This document shows positions 1 through 5,874 of a DNA stretch of 9,287 nt, in pieces; the stretch's first letter is position 1, and each line of letters opens with the position of its first letter. The stretch lies in contig JAJYIO010000067.1 of assembly GCA_021790035.1 (NCBI GenBank), positions 1-9,287 of the forward strand, given 5' to 3'. This DNA comes from a bacterium. GTDB lineage: Bacteria; Cyanobacteriota; Sericytochromatia; S15B-MN24; VGJW01. A model generated the notes under the pieces. That model had not been told where the DNA came from. It was given only the letters and a program-made list of their open reading frames with translations, and searched no databases. Both the position numbers and the translations under genes were made by a program.

Positions 1-1
1 C

Positions 2-220
2 AACCTGGTCGGTCTGGCCAATCTCGGGGCGGGCGAGAGCCTGCGCCAGACGCAGTCCGGCAAGGCCCAGACCTACCTCTGGTGGGCGGCGGCCGGGACG
101 ACCTTCCTGGTCGTCGTGCTGGTGATCTTCGGCGGCAGTCTCCGGGCCTGGGCGGCCGCGGCTCTGGCGGCCGTGCTTCTGGCGGGTTTCACGCTCTACG
201 ATCGCCTGGCCCGAGCCTGA
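2..220 (+). CDS. nuoL: NADH-quinone oxidoreductase subunit L (NuoL/NdhF), C-terminal end only
   Basis: The reading frame is open from base 2 to the TGA at 218-220 and gives 72 residues; the 5' part lies outside the window. The piece reads NLVGLANLGAGESLRQTQSG, then a hydrophobic stretch of about 40 residues ending in YDRLARA. A short 'LRxxQ(T/S)Gxxxx Y' linker followed by a last transmembrane helix is how NuoL/NdhF subunits usually end. NuoL is the distal antiporter-like proton channel of complex I in the cytoplasmic membrane and carries the long lateral helix. The assignment rests mostly on position: nuoM starts 57 bp downstream, and L-M-N is the standard order. The fragment is too short to show catalytic residues. 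A different membrane protein is possible but unlikely. Confidence 0.8.
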   Translation, partial: NLVGLANLGAGESLRQTQSGKAQTYLWWAAAGTTFLVVVLVIFGGSLRAWAAAALAAVLLAGFTLYDRLARA

Positions 221-277
221 AGCCCGATGACCGCTAGATCGTTCTTTCTTCCCTAGACGAGACGAGAATCCCCTCCG

Positions 278-1783
278 ATGACGAATTCCTTCCCCTGGCT
301 ATCCCTGGTGCTGGCGCTGCCCCTCCTCGGCGCGGTGCTGGTTCCCGTGCTGGCTGCCCGCGAGCCGCGGGGGGCGCGGGTCGTTGCGCTGTTCTCGACC
401 GGAATCACCCTCTTGGCGACGGTCCTCCTGGCCGTGCTGGGCTTCCATCTGAACGGGGGCTTCCAGCTCCAGGATCAGGTGCCGTGGATCCCCTCGCTCG
501 GAATCAGCTATCACGTGGGCGTCGACGGGCTTTCGATGGCCATGCTGCTGCTCAACGCACTCCTGGTCTTCCTGGCCACCATCGCATCCTGGAAGGTTTC
601 CGAGCGGCCGGTGCTGTACTACGTGCTCCTGCTCTTGCTGGAGACCGGAGTCGCCGGCGTCTTCGCGGCCCGCGACCTCGTCCTGTTCTTCAGCGCCTGG
701 GAGCTCGAGCTCATCCCGATGTACTTCCTCATCGCGATCTGGGGCGGAGCGCGCCGCGAGTATGCCGCGATGAAGTTCCTCCTGTACACGCTGGGCGGGT
801 CGGCCCTCATGCTGGTTGCCTTCATCGCCATCTACCTGCAGGCCCGCCAGAACCCCGACATCCCCTTCGCGTCCGACATGTCGTCGATCTTGACGTTCTA
901 CCGCAACTACTGGCACTCGGGCCCGATGGCCTGGGCCGAGGTTCCCCTCTTCTTGATGCTCTTCGTCCCGTTCGCCATCAAGCTTCCGAGCTTCCCCTTT
1001 CATACCTGGCTGCCGGACGCTCACGTGGAGGCATCGACCCCGATCTCGGTCTTGCTGGCGGGAATCCTCCTCAAGATGGGCGCCTACGGACTGATTCGCT
1101 TCAACTGGGGCCTGTTCCCCGCGTTGATCCAGCAGATCGCCCCCTGGCTCATCGCCCTGGGGGTCTTCAACATCCTGTACGGCGCCTTCGTGGCGAGCAA
1201 GCAGCAGGACATGAAGAAGGTCATCGCCTACAGCTCGGTCAGCCACATGGGCTTCGTCATCGTGGGCTTGGCGGCGCTCAACACGGCCGGGATCAACGGC
1301 GCGATCTGGCAGATGGTGAGCCACGGTCTGATCACCGCCATGCTCTTCCTCGGCGTCGGGATCGTGTACGACCACGCCCACACCCGGGATATCGGCAAGC
1401 TCGGCGGCCTGGCGGCCCGGATGCCGGTGGCCGCATTCCTGTTCGTGGTGGCGGCCCTCGCATCCCTCGGCCTGCCCGGGATGTCGGGATTCCTGGCCGA
1501 GTTCTTGACCTTCGTCGGCGCCTTCACCGCCTTCCCCGTCGCTGCTGCGATCGGGGCGATCGGGATCGTGCTGACGGCGTTCTACATGCTCTGGCTGGTC
1601 CAGCGAGTTTACTTCCAGGGCCCCCGCCCGGAGTTCGCCGAGATCGGCGACTGCACGGCGAGGGAGGCCTTCCCGATGTTCGTCCTGGCCTTCCTGGTCC
1701 TGGCGATCGGCGTGTATCCGGCGCTCCTGGGGAACACGGTCAATGCCTTCGTGCACGGCTTCATGCCGAGCCTCGGACTCTAG
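278..1783 (+). CDS. nuoM: NADH-quinone oxidoreductase subunit M (NuoM/NdhD)
   Basis: This 501-residue polytopic membrane protein has the normal NuoM length. It is one of three antiporter-like subunits that couple NADH:quinone electron transfer to proton pumping. Family hallmarks are visible: WELELIPMYFLIAIWGG (141-157) with the buried Glu142 of helix 5; KLPSFPFHTWLPDAHVEAST (235-254) with Lys235; GILLKMGAYGL with Lys266; SSVSHMGF with His323; MVSHGLITAMLF with His349; and GFLAEFL with Glu408. Against the well-known E. coli numbering (Glu144, Lys234, Lys265, Glu407) all channel residues are present. ATG at 278 gives a start before the first helix; no strong Shine-Dalgarno is visible, only GAGACGAG a few bases upstream. 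The gene follows nuoL by 57 bp, so co-transcription is likely. The 'WELEL' and 'IWGGARREYAAMKF' style resembles cyanobacterial NdhD, but a Nuo-type name is used because no photosynthetic context is seen. Confidence 0.97.
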   Translation: MTNSFPWLSLVLALPLLGAVLVPVLAAREPRGARVVALFSTGITLLATVLLAVLGFHLNGGFQLQDQVPWIPSLGISYHVGVDGLSMAMLLLNALLVFLATIASWKVSERPVLYYVLLLLLETGVAGVFAARDLVLFFSAWELELIPMYFLIAIWGGARREYAAMKFLLYTLGGSALMLVAFIAIYLQARQNPDIPFASDMSSILTFYRNYWHSGPMAWAEVPLFLMLFVPFAIKLPSFPFHTWLPDAHVEASTPISVLLAGILLKMGAYGLIRFNWGLFPALIQQIAPWLIALGVFNILYGAFVASKQQDMKKVIAYSSVSHMGFVIVGLAALNTAGINGAIWQMVSHGLITAMLFLGVGIVYDHAHTRDIGKLGGLAARMPVAAFLFVVAALASLGLPGMSGFLAEFLTFVGAFTAFPVAAAIGAIGIVLTAFYMLWLVQRVYFQGPRPEFAEIGDCTAREAFPMFVLAFLVLAIGVYPALLGNTVNAFVHGFMPSLGL

Positions 1784-1795
1784 CCGGGATTATTC

Positions 1796-1897
1796 ATGAC
1801 CCGCTACTCGACCCTCGCATTCCGGCCCGCCTGCTTCATGGCCCGGCGGTCCCTTCGGCGCGGTCTCGCCACGCGAGCCGTGGACACTCGAGACTAG
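1796..1897 (+). other. Possible 33-codon small ORF between nuoM and the beta-helix gene
   Basis: ATG at 1796 opens a 33-codon frame ending at TAG 1895-1897. Its product would be rich in arginine (RRSLRRG) and matches no family known to me. No good Shine-Dalgarno precedes it; it starts 12 bp after the nuoM stop. The first residues, MTRYST, loosely echo the MTTYSL of the next gene, so it could be a chance ORF or a remnant. It is recorded only because it fills most of the 130-bp gap. Confidence 0.12.
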
Positions 1898-1913
1898 GCG
1901 AGGTCAGACGGCG

Positions 1914-3074
1914 ATGACGACGTATTCACTGGATCCCGGAGCCCGCCCGCTGGCTTGGGCCGGACGGGTGGCACGTGCCGGCCTGCTTGCCGCCGCGGGA
2001 CTCGCGACGTTGTCACAGGCTCGGCCTGCGCTGGCCAGCCAGGTCTGGGGCGTCAACCCCACGGACCCCGTCGCTCCGGTCCTGGCCCAGGCCCATCCGG
2101 GCGACACCGTCCTGATCGAGGGGATGCACGGTGAATCAGTGCGAGTCCCGGCGGGAGTCACCCTCGAGGGCGGTCCCGGGGCGGGATTCGAGTTTCCAAC
2201 CGAGCCTGTCGTGCAGATACGGGGGAGCGGGGTTCACCTGCGGGGCCTGGTGATCATGACGACGGCAAGTTCCGGGTCGGTAGGGGCCATCGATGTTCCG
2301 GTCGGGGACGCGACCGTCATCGGTTGCTCGGTCCGAGGCGGTGCGATCGGCGTTTCGGTCGAGGGGACGGCCAGGGCCACGCTCGCGGCTTGCATGCTCA
2401 CCGGACAATCGAGCGACGGCATCGTTCTTTCGGGCCGGTCGCAGTCCGTCGTCGCGAACTGCCGGGTCCGACCGAGCCCGGCGCAACGCAAGCAGCAAGA
2501 CGGTCCCGAGATCGGGATCTCGGCCACCGGGGACTCCCTGGCGACGATAGAGAACGACGATATCCTCGGCACGCTGGGTTCGGCGATCCAGTTCGCCGGC
2601 AGCGCACGCGGATCGGTGACGGCCTCGCACCTTCACGACGGCTTCGACGGAATCGCCCTCTGGGGAACCGCTGCGCCGGCCCTGGTCCAGAACACGATCG
2701 TCGGCAACCTCGGTGATGGCATCAGCTACCACGATCGTTCGGCCGGACGGGCTCAAGGCAACCGGTGCGAGCACGATCGTTCGGGGATCGTCGTCGCCGA
2801 CGCCGCCACGCCGGCCCTGATCGAGAACGTCTGTCAGACCGACCGCAACGTCGGCATCGAAGACTGGCGCGATCAGGCGAGCGCATCGGTTCCCGCTCTT
2901 GGTGCGTCCGTCTCCTCGACTCCGGCTTCGCAGCGGCCCGAGACGCCTGCCCGGCAGCAGTCCGTGGCGCCCGCTGCGGGCCAGCCAGCGGCAACGGCCG
3001 CCGTCGAACCGCTGGTTCCCGACTCGGTTCCGCCCTCGCCCGGATCGTTCTCGGGAGGCGTCCATGGCCATTGA
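1914..3074 (+). CDS. Predicted exported right-handed beta-helix repeat protein (NosD/DUF1565/pectate-lyase-like fold)
   Basis: The product has 386 residues. Residues 11-41 look like a Sec signal peptide: arginines 11, 18 and 21, a hydrophobic core AGLLAAAGLATL (22-33), and an Ala-Leu-Ala site with cleavage likely before Ser42. After it comes VLAQAHPGDTVLIEG (56-70), the usual opening of NosD/DUF1565-type beta-helices. From about 130 to 315 the chain repeats every 22-23 residues in the pattern xxN-x-(I/V/C)-x(6-8)-GI-x(6)-A-x-(A/P)-x, as in TIENDDILGTLGSAI, LVQNTIVGNLGDGI and LIENVCQTDRNVGI, which suits stacked beta-helix rungs. An insert near 186-199 (SPAQRKQQDGPE) may be a loop. Residues 320-386 form an Ala/Ser/Pro/Gln-rich tail, probably disordered. 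AGGCGAGG lies about 10 bp before the ATG. No catalytic residues are recognised, so polysaccharide binding or cleavage, or a structural role, cannot be separated. Its place inside the nuo cluster is unusual. Confidence 0.85.
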   Translation: MTTYSLDPGARPLAWAGRVARAGLLAAAGLATLSQARPALASQVWGVNPTDPVAPVLAQAHPGDTVLIEGMHGESVRVPAGVTLEGGPGAGFEFPTEPVVQIRGSGVHLRGLVIMTTASSGSVGAIDVPVGDATVIGCSVRGGAIGVSVEGTARATLAACMLTGQSSDGIVLSGRSQSVVANCRVRPSPAQRKQQDGPEIGISATGDSLATIENDDILGTLGSAIQFAGSARGSVTASHLHDGFDGIALWGTAAPALVQNTIVGNLGDGISYHDRSAGRAQGNRCEHDRSGIVVADAATPALIENVCQTDRNVGIEDWRDQASASVPALGASVSSTPASQRPETPARQQSVAPAAGQPAATAAVEPLVPDSVPPSPGSFSGGVHGH

Positions 3075-3092
3075 ACTGGCGGGCGTCTTTGC

Positions 3093-3149
3093 GGGGTGGT
3101 TGGCGGTGAGCCGCCGCGCCTGCTCTCTTTTTCCGGTTCCCACCTCCTT
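3093..3149 (+). other. Structured leader upstream of nuoN: hairpin, T-tract and an anti-Shine-Dalgarno-like motif
   Basis: The 90-bp gap between the beta-helix stop and nuoN contains GGCGG-TGAG-CCGCC (3102-3115), a 5-bp stem with a 4-base loop. Further along is the T-rich run CTCTCTTTTT (3123-3132). The T run starts several bases after the stem, so this is not a classical intrinsic terminator, though weak or partial termination is possible. GGGGTGG (3093-3099) could also pair with CCACCTC (3140-3146), enclosing the small hairpin. ACCTCCTT (3142-3149) equals the 3' tail of 16S rRNA rather than a Shine-Dalgarno. Confidence 0.25.
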
Positions 3150-3164
3150 GTGTGATTCGAGACC

Positions 3165-4628
3165 ATGACCATCGATCCGTCGTTGTTACTGCCCGAGATC
3201 CTCGTCACGGCGCTGGCCCTGACGGTCCTGGCGTGGGACTGGCTCACTCACGACAAGCGGTTGCTGGGTCGCATCGCCCTGTTTGGACTGGTGCTCGTGA
3301 GCGGTGCGATCGGTGGCCAGCTCCTGGCGGGTGGTGGCGTTGGCACCACGCTGGCCGGAATGTTCGTGGGGGATCGGCTGGGCCTGATCTTGCGCCTGGC
3401 CATCACCGGCTCGGCAGCTCTGGTCGTGGCGCTTTCCCTCGATATCGTGTCTTCGCGGCCTCATGCGGGCGAGTTCTACGCCCTGCTCTTGATGGCGGTG
3501 CTCGGCGCCATGTTCGCGGTGTCGGCCGGGGATCTGGTGCAGGTCTTCCTGTCGATCGAGCTCTTGTCGCTGTCCTCCTATGCGCTGGCGGGCTGGTTCA
3601 AGACCGACCGTAGAGCCAGCGAGGCTGCCCTCAAGTACCTGCTCTTCGGCGGAACGAGCAGCGGATTTTTTCTGTTCGGGGCCGCACTGCTCTACGGGAT
3701 CACCGGAAGCACCAACTTGATGGATATCGCCCGCGCCCTGGCCCACCTCGATCCGCGGATGGGGCCCATGGCCTTGCTGGCCGGGCTCCTGGCACTGGCC
3801 GGACTCGCCTACAAGGTGGCGGCGGTGCCGTTCCATGGCTGGTGCCCTGACGTTTACGAGGGGGCCCCGGTCCCGGTGGCCGCGTTCCTCTCGGTGGGAT
3901 CCAAGATCGCCGGATTCGCCGTCCTGATCCGCCTCCTCACGGGCGCTCTTCCCTACCTGGCGGGAGACTGGCTCGTCGTGGTGACCATTCTGTCGATCGC
4001 TTCGATGTCCTTCGGCAATCTGGCCGCGCTCGGTCAGACCAACGTCAAGAGAATGCTCGGGTACTCCAGCATCGCTCAGGCCGGCTACCTCTTGCTCGGC
4101 CTCGTGGCGGCCGCCAACCTCGGAACGAAGGGCCTGGGGCTCGCGGCGATCGTGTTTTACCTGATCGGCTACGCCTTCATGAATCTAGGCGCTTTCGCCG
4201 TGGTCGCGCTGTACGCGCATTTGACGGGGAAGGAAGAGATTCGCGACTACGCCGGCCTCGGGCGACGCAATCCGGTGATGGCTCTGTTCATGCTGGTCTG
4301 CATGGTGAGCCTCGCGGGCCTGCCTCCGCTGGTGGGATTCTGGGGCAAGTTCTACCTCTTCTCGGCGGTGGTCCAGTACGCACTGGCCACGGCGCAGCCG
4401 GCCTACATCTGGCTGGCCGTCGTGGGCGTCCTGAACTCGGTCGTGTCGATGTACTACTACATGAAGATTCCCAAGGCCATGTACCTCGACAAGGCCGACG
4501 GGGCGCCGCTGGCGACGTCCGGCGCGCTTGCGGCCGTGGCCTTCGTCGGTGCCGTCGCGGCCCTGGCGCTCTTCGTGTTCCCGCAGCCGGTCTGGGATCT
4601 CGCCATGTCGGCGGTGCGGGGGTTCTAG
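3165..4628 (+). CDS. nuoN: NADH-quinone oxidoreductase subunit N (NuoN/NdhB)
   Basis: This 487-residue membrane protein has the usual NuoN length. It is the third antiporter-like proton channel of complex I, closest to the quinone end. Key residues sit where the family has them: Glu132 in FLSIELLSLSSYAL (helix 5), Lys157 in EAALKYLLFG, Lys217 in AYKVAAVPFHGW, Lys247 in FLSVGSKIAGF and Lys395 in GFWGKFYLF (helix 12). These correspond to E. coli Glu133, Lys158, Lys217, Lys247 and Lys395. The segment PDVYEGAPVPVAAFLS is typical of NuoN/NdhB. ATG 3165 gives the expected N-terminus (MTIDPSLLLPEILVT), but no Shine-Dalgarno is seen in the preceding 15 bases. Unlike most nuo operons, the gene is separated from nuoM by an unrelated exported-protein gene. 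It may still be read from the upstream operon promoter, as no clear promoter was found in the 90-bp gap. Confidence 0.97.
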   Translation: MTIDPSLLLPEILVTALALTVLAWDWLTHDKRLLGRIALFGLVLVSGAIGGQLLAGGGVGTTLAGMFVGDRLGLILRLAITGSAALVVALSLDIVSSRPHAGEFYALLLMAVLGAMFAVSAGDLVQVFLSIELLSLSSYALAGWFKTDRRASEAALKYLLFGGTSSGFFLFGAALLYGITGSTNLMDIARALAHLDPRMGPMALLAGLLALAGLAYKVAAVPFHGWCPDVYEGAPVPVAAFLSVGSKIAGFAVLIRLLTGALPYLAGDWLVVVTILSIASMSFGNLAALGQTNVKRMLGYSSIAQAGYLLLGLVAAANLGTKGLGLAAIVFYLIGYAFMNLGAFAVVALYAHLTGKEEIRDYAGLGRRNPVMALFMLVCMVSLAGLPPLVGFWGKFYLFSAVVQYALATAQPAYIWLAVVGVLNSVVSMYYYMKIPKAMYLDKADGAPLATSGALAAVAFVGAVAALALFVFPQPVWDLAMSAVRGF

Positions 4629-4730
4629 AGCTGAACCGGCGGTCCTCCCTCGAACCCTCTCCGGCTGCGGGCAAGCCGCTACGTAGATGGGCTCTCAGGG
4701 AACCCGCGGACCTGGAGCGAGGTTGGGCAC
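4629..4730 (+). other. nuoN-gatC intergenic spacer with minor hairpins
   Basis: In this 102-bp gap two short stems are visible: GGTTC/GAACC (4621-4637) spanning the nuoN stop codon, and CGGCT/AGCCG (4662-4678) with a 7-base loop. Neither is followed by a T-tract, so termination is not supported. GGAGCGAGG about 10 bp before 4731 is a plausible ribosome binding site for gatC. Confidence 0.2.
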
Positions 4731-5015
4731 ATGGACATTTCTCTTGAGATCGTACGGCACGTGGCCCGGCTGGCACGGCTGGAGCTGGACGGAGACGAGG
4801 AGGCGACCTTCGGGCGGCAACTCGGCCAGATCCTGGAATACGTGGATCAGTTGCAGGCCGTGGACACCTCTGGCCTCGAGCCCACGTCCCACAGCGTGCC
4901 GCTGGTCAACGTGATGCGAGCGGACCAGCCGCGCCCGAGTCTCGCTCGCGAGGATCTGCTGGCGAGTGCCCCCGTTGCCGAGAACGGCATGTTCCGGGTG
5001 CCCAAGATCCTCTGA
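4731..5015 (+). CDS. gatC: Asp-tRNA(Asn)/Glu-tRNA(Gln) amidotransferase subunit C (GatC)
   Basis: The product has 94 residues, the normal GatC size. GatC is the small subunit that wraps around and stabilises the GatA-GatB interface in the amidotransferase converting misacylated Glu-tRNA(Gln) or Asp-tRNA(Asn) to the amide forms in the cytoplasm. The sequence carries the family pattern: N-terminal helix with HVARLARLEL (10-19), a middle ILEYVDQLQAVDTSGLEPTS (34-53), an 'RADQPRPSLAREDLLASAP' stretch, and the hallmark ending FRVPKIL. The start at 4731 matches the family N-terminus, with GGAGCGAGG upstream. No gatA or gatB is adjacent. The gene lies 102 bp after nuoN and is followed by a lipoprotein gene, so it either ends the nuo transcript or stands alone. 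Separate gat genes are common outside Firmicutes-type gatCAB operons. Confidence 0.96.
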   Translation: MDISLEIVRHVARLARLELDGDEEATFGRQLGQILEYVDQLQAVDTSGLEPTSHSVPLVNVMRADQPRPSLAREDLLASAPVAENGMFRVPKIL

Positions 5016-5020
5016 TCCGG

Positions 5021-5050
5021 TTGCACCTGCTCTTAACCATTTGGTAAACT
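5021..5050 (+). promoter_or_regulatory. Possible sigma70-type promoter for the lipoprotein gene
   Basis: TTGCAC (5021-5026) and TAAACT (5045-5050) are separated by 18 bp, matching the -35 and -10 consensus at 3 and 4 of 6 positions. The stretch TCTTAACCATTTGGTAAACT is a conspicuous AT-rich island in a GC-rich window, located directly after gatC and about 60 bp before the next start codon. This suggests the lipoprotein gene has its own promoter. The match is modest and unconfirmed. Confidence 0.35.
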
Positions 5051-5052
5051 GC

Positions 5053-5079
5053 CCTCGGGCTGGCACGGCAGCCCGGAGG
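5053..5079 (+). other. Hairpin in the leader of the lipoprotein gene
   Basis: CGGGCTG (5056-5062) and CAGCCCG (5069-5075) form a perfect 7-bp stem around the loop GCACGG. CCT (5053-5055) and AGG (5077-5079) can add three pairs past a single bulged G. There is no T-tract after it. It may be a gatC transcript-end structure, or a 5' UTR element if the promoter at 5021-5050 is real. The ribosome binding site at 5095-5100 stays outside the stem. Confidence 0.4.
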
Positions 5080-5109
5080 TGCCGATCCGTGCGTGGGAGG
5101 AATCCTTCG

Positions 5110-5610
5110 ATGCGCTCGGTGCTGCTCGGCGGAATTGCTTTGATGCTTGCGGCGTGCGGGGGAGCCCCCGCGATCACCGCTTCGCAACCGGCCAGCGGGC
5201 CCTTCGGCGCCTCGAGTGTGGGCGGGTTCGTCGACCTTGCCGGCAACCCGACGAATCTGTCGACGGATCTCGGCAGCCCGGTGGTCCTGTCCTTCCTTTG
5301 CCCTAGCGATGGCGACAGCGGAGCCGAGGTTCCGCTCCTCATCCGCCTGGCGGGGGCCTATCAGGGCGATGGGGTGCGCTTCGTGGTCGCGGGCGAGGGG
5401 GCCTCGGCTCAGAGCCTGGCGCAGTGGGCCAGCGACAACCAGTTGCCGTTCCCCGTCTGGCAGGATCCCGATGGAGTCGAGCTGACCGATCGTGGCTTCT
5501 CCGGCGTCCCGGATACCCAGTTCATCGACCGTACTGGCGCGGTCGTGGCATCCGAGGCCGGTTTCCTCTCGCGTGGGCAGTTGCTCGAGGGCATCGCCCG
5601 GATCGACTGA
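5110..5610 (+). CDS. Thioredoxin-fold lipoprotein lacking the CXXC active site (TlpA/ResA/AhpC-TSA-like)
   Basis: The start at ATG 5110 is chosen over longer in-frame options because GGGAGG (5095-5100) lies 9 bp upstream and the protein then begins with a lipoprotein signal: MRSVLLGGIALMLAAC, lipobox LAAC with Cys16. The mature part looks like a TlpA/ResA-type thioredoxin fold: VVLSFLCP (58-65), AEVPLLIRLAGAYQGDGVRF (72-91), LPFPVWQDPDG (112-122), the cis-proline loop GVPDTQFIDRTG (132-143) and a final helix. Aligned without gaps to the family core (VVLNFWATWCPPCREEMP), the CPPC positions are Asp67-Gly-Asp-Ser70, so both redox cysteines are missing; Cys64 lies three residues earlier. It is probably anchored to the outer face of a membrane. 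Thiol-disulfide exchange by the normal mechanism is not expected; a binding or scaffold role, or a one-cysteine chemistry through Cys64, are alternatives. Length is 166 residues. Confidence 0.85.
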   Translation: MRSVLLGGIALMLAACGGAPAITASQPASGPFGASSVGGFVDLAGNPTNLSTDLGSPVVLSFLCPSDGDSGAEVPLLIRLAGAYQGDGVRFVVAGEGASAQSLAQWASDNQLPFPVWQDPDGVELTDRGFSGVPDTQFIDRTGAVVASEAGFLSRGQLLEGIARID

Positions 5611-5647
5611 GGGCCCCCTTGGCCCTGAAATTGGAACCTGGGGCCCT
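5610..5647 (+). other. GC-rich inverted repeat just after the lipoprotein stop codon
   Basis: AGGGCCCC (5610-5617) and GGGGCCCT (5640-5647) are exact inverted arms of 8 bp with a 22-base loop. A nested alternative pairs GGGCC (5611-5615) with GGCCC (5621-5625). The arm begins on the last base of the stop codon, which suits a transcript-end structure, but there is no T-tract. It could protect or end the mRNA of the lipoprotein gene. Confidence 0.3.
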
Positions 5648-5874
5648 GCGGACGGCATCCTCGGAATCGAAACCTCGCCACCTCGACAGGTCGCCGGCGA
5701 AGCTTGCCCGCAGGCCTGAAGGGTGCGCGGGAGAATTGCATTTCCGGGTAAGCGAGGGTAGGCTCGGTAGGTCCGAATTGACCTGGCTCCGGGCAAGGTT
5801 GGGATCCGAGTAGCCGATATTCCTGGATAGGGAGCTGGCACGAGACCAGCTGTGCTTCGTTCGGGAGGGTCCAA
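5648..5874 (+). other. Intergenic region upstream of the 913-codon gene; no gene seen
   Basis: No convincing coding sequence is present: the frame of the downstream gene is closed by a TGA at 5779-5781 and offers no upstream ATG, GTG or TTG start. Promoter-like pieces are weak: TTGCAT (5736-5741) with TAGGCT (5759-5764) at 17-bp spacing, each matching consensus at 3 of 6 positions. A better TTGACC box at 5778-5783 has no partner at the right distance. GGGAGGG (5863-5869) is the ribosome binding site of the next gene. Confidence 0.3.

Noticed and set aside
299..1756. 485-codon open frame on the - strand across nuoM
   Set aside because: A highly charged, low-complexity product typical of antisense shadows of GC-rich membrane-protein genes.
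484..1917. 477-codon open frame overlapping nuoM on the same strand
   Set aside because: Its product is a Pro/Arg/Gly-rich string with no family features, and it overlaps the clearly real nuoM in another frame; such frames are expected in GC-rich DNA.
2136..3143. 335-codon - strand frame opposite the beta-helix gene, with AAGGAGGT next to its GTG start
   Set aside because: The ribosome-binding-site match is striking, but the product is Arg/Gly/Asp-rich without recognisable domains, whereas the + strand has a signal peptide and regular beta-helix rungs.
4966..5109. Longer N-terminus of the lipoprotein starting at 4966
   Set aside because: It would overlap gatC and bury the lipobox 48 residues inside the protein; the ATG at 5110 has a good ribosome binding site and gives a normal lipoprotein signal.
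5778..5783. TTGACC as a -35 box for the large gene
   Set aside because: No -10-like hexamer lies 16-18 bp downstream; GATATT at 5816-5821 is too far away.
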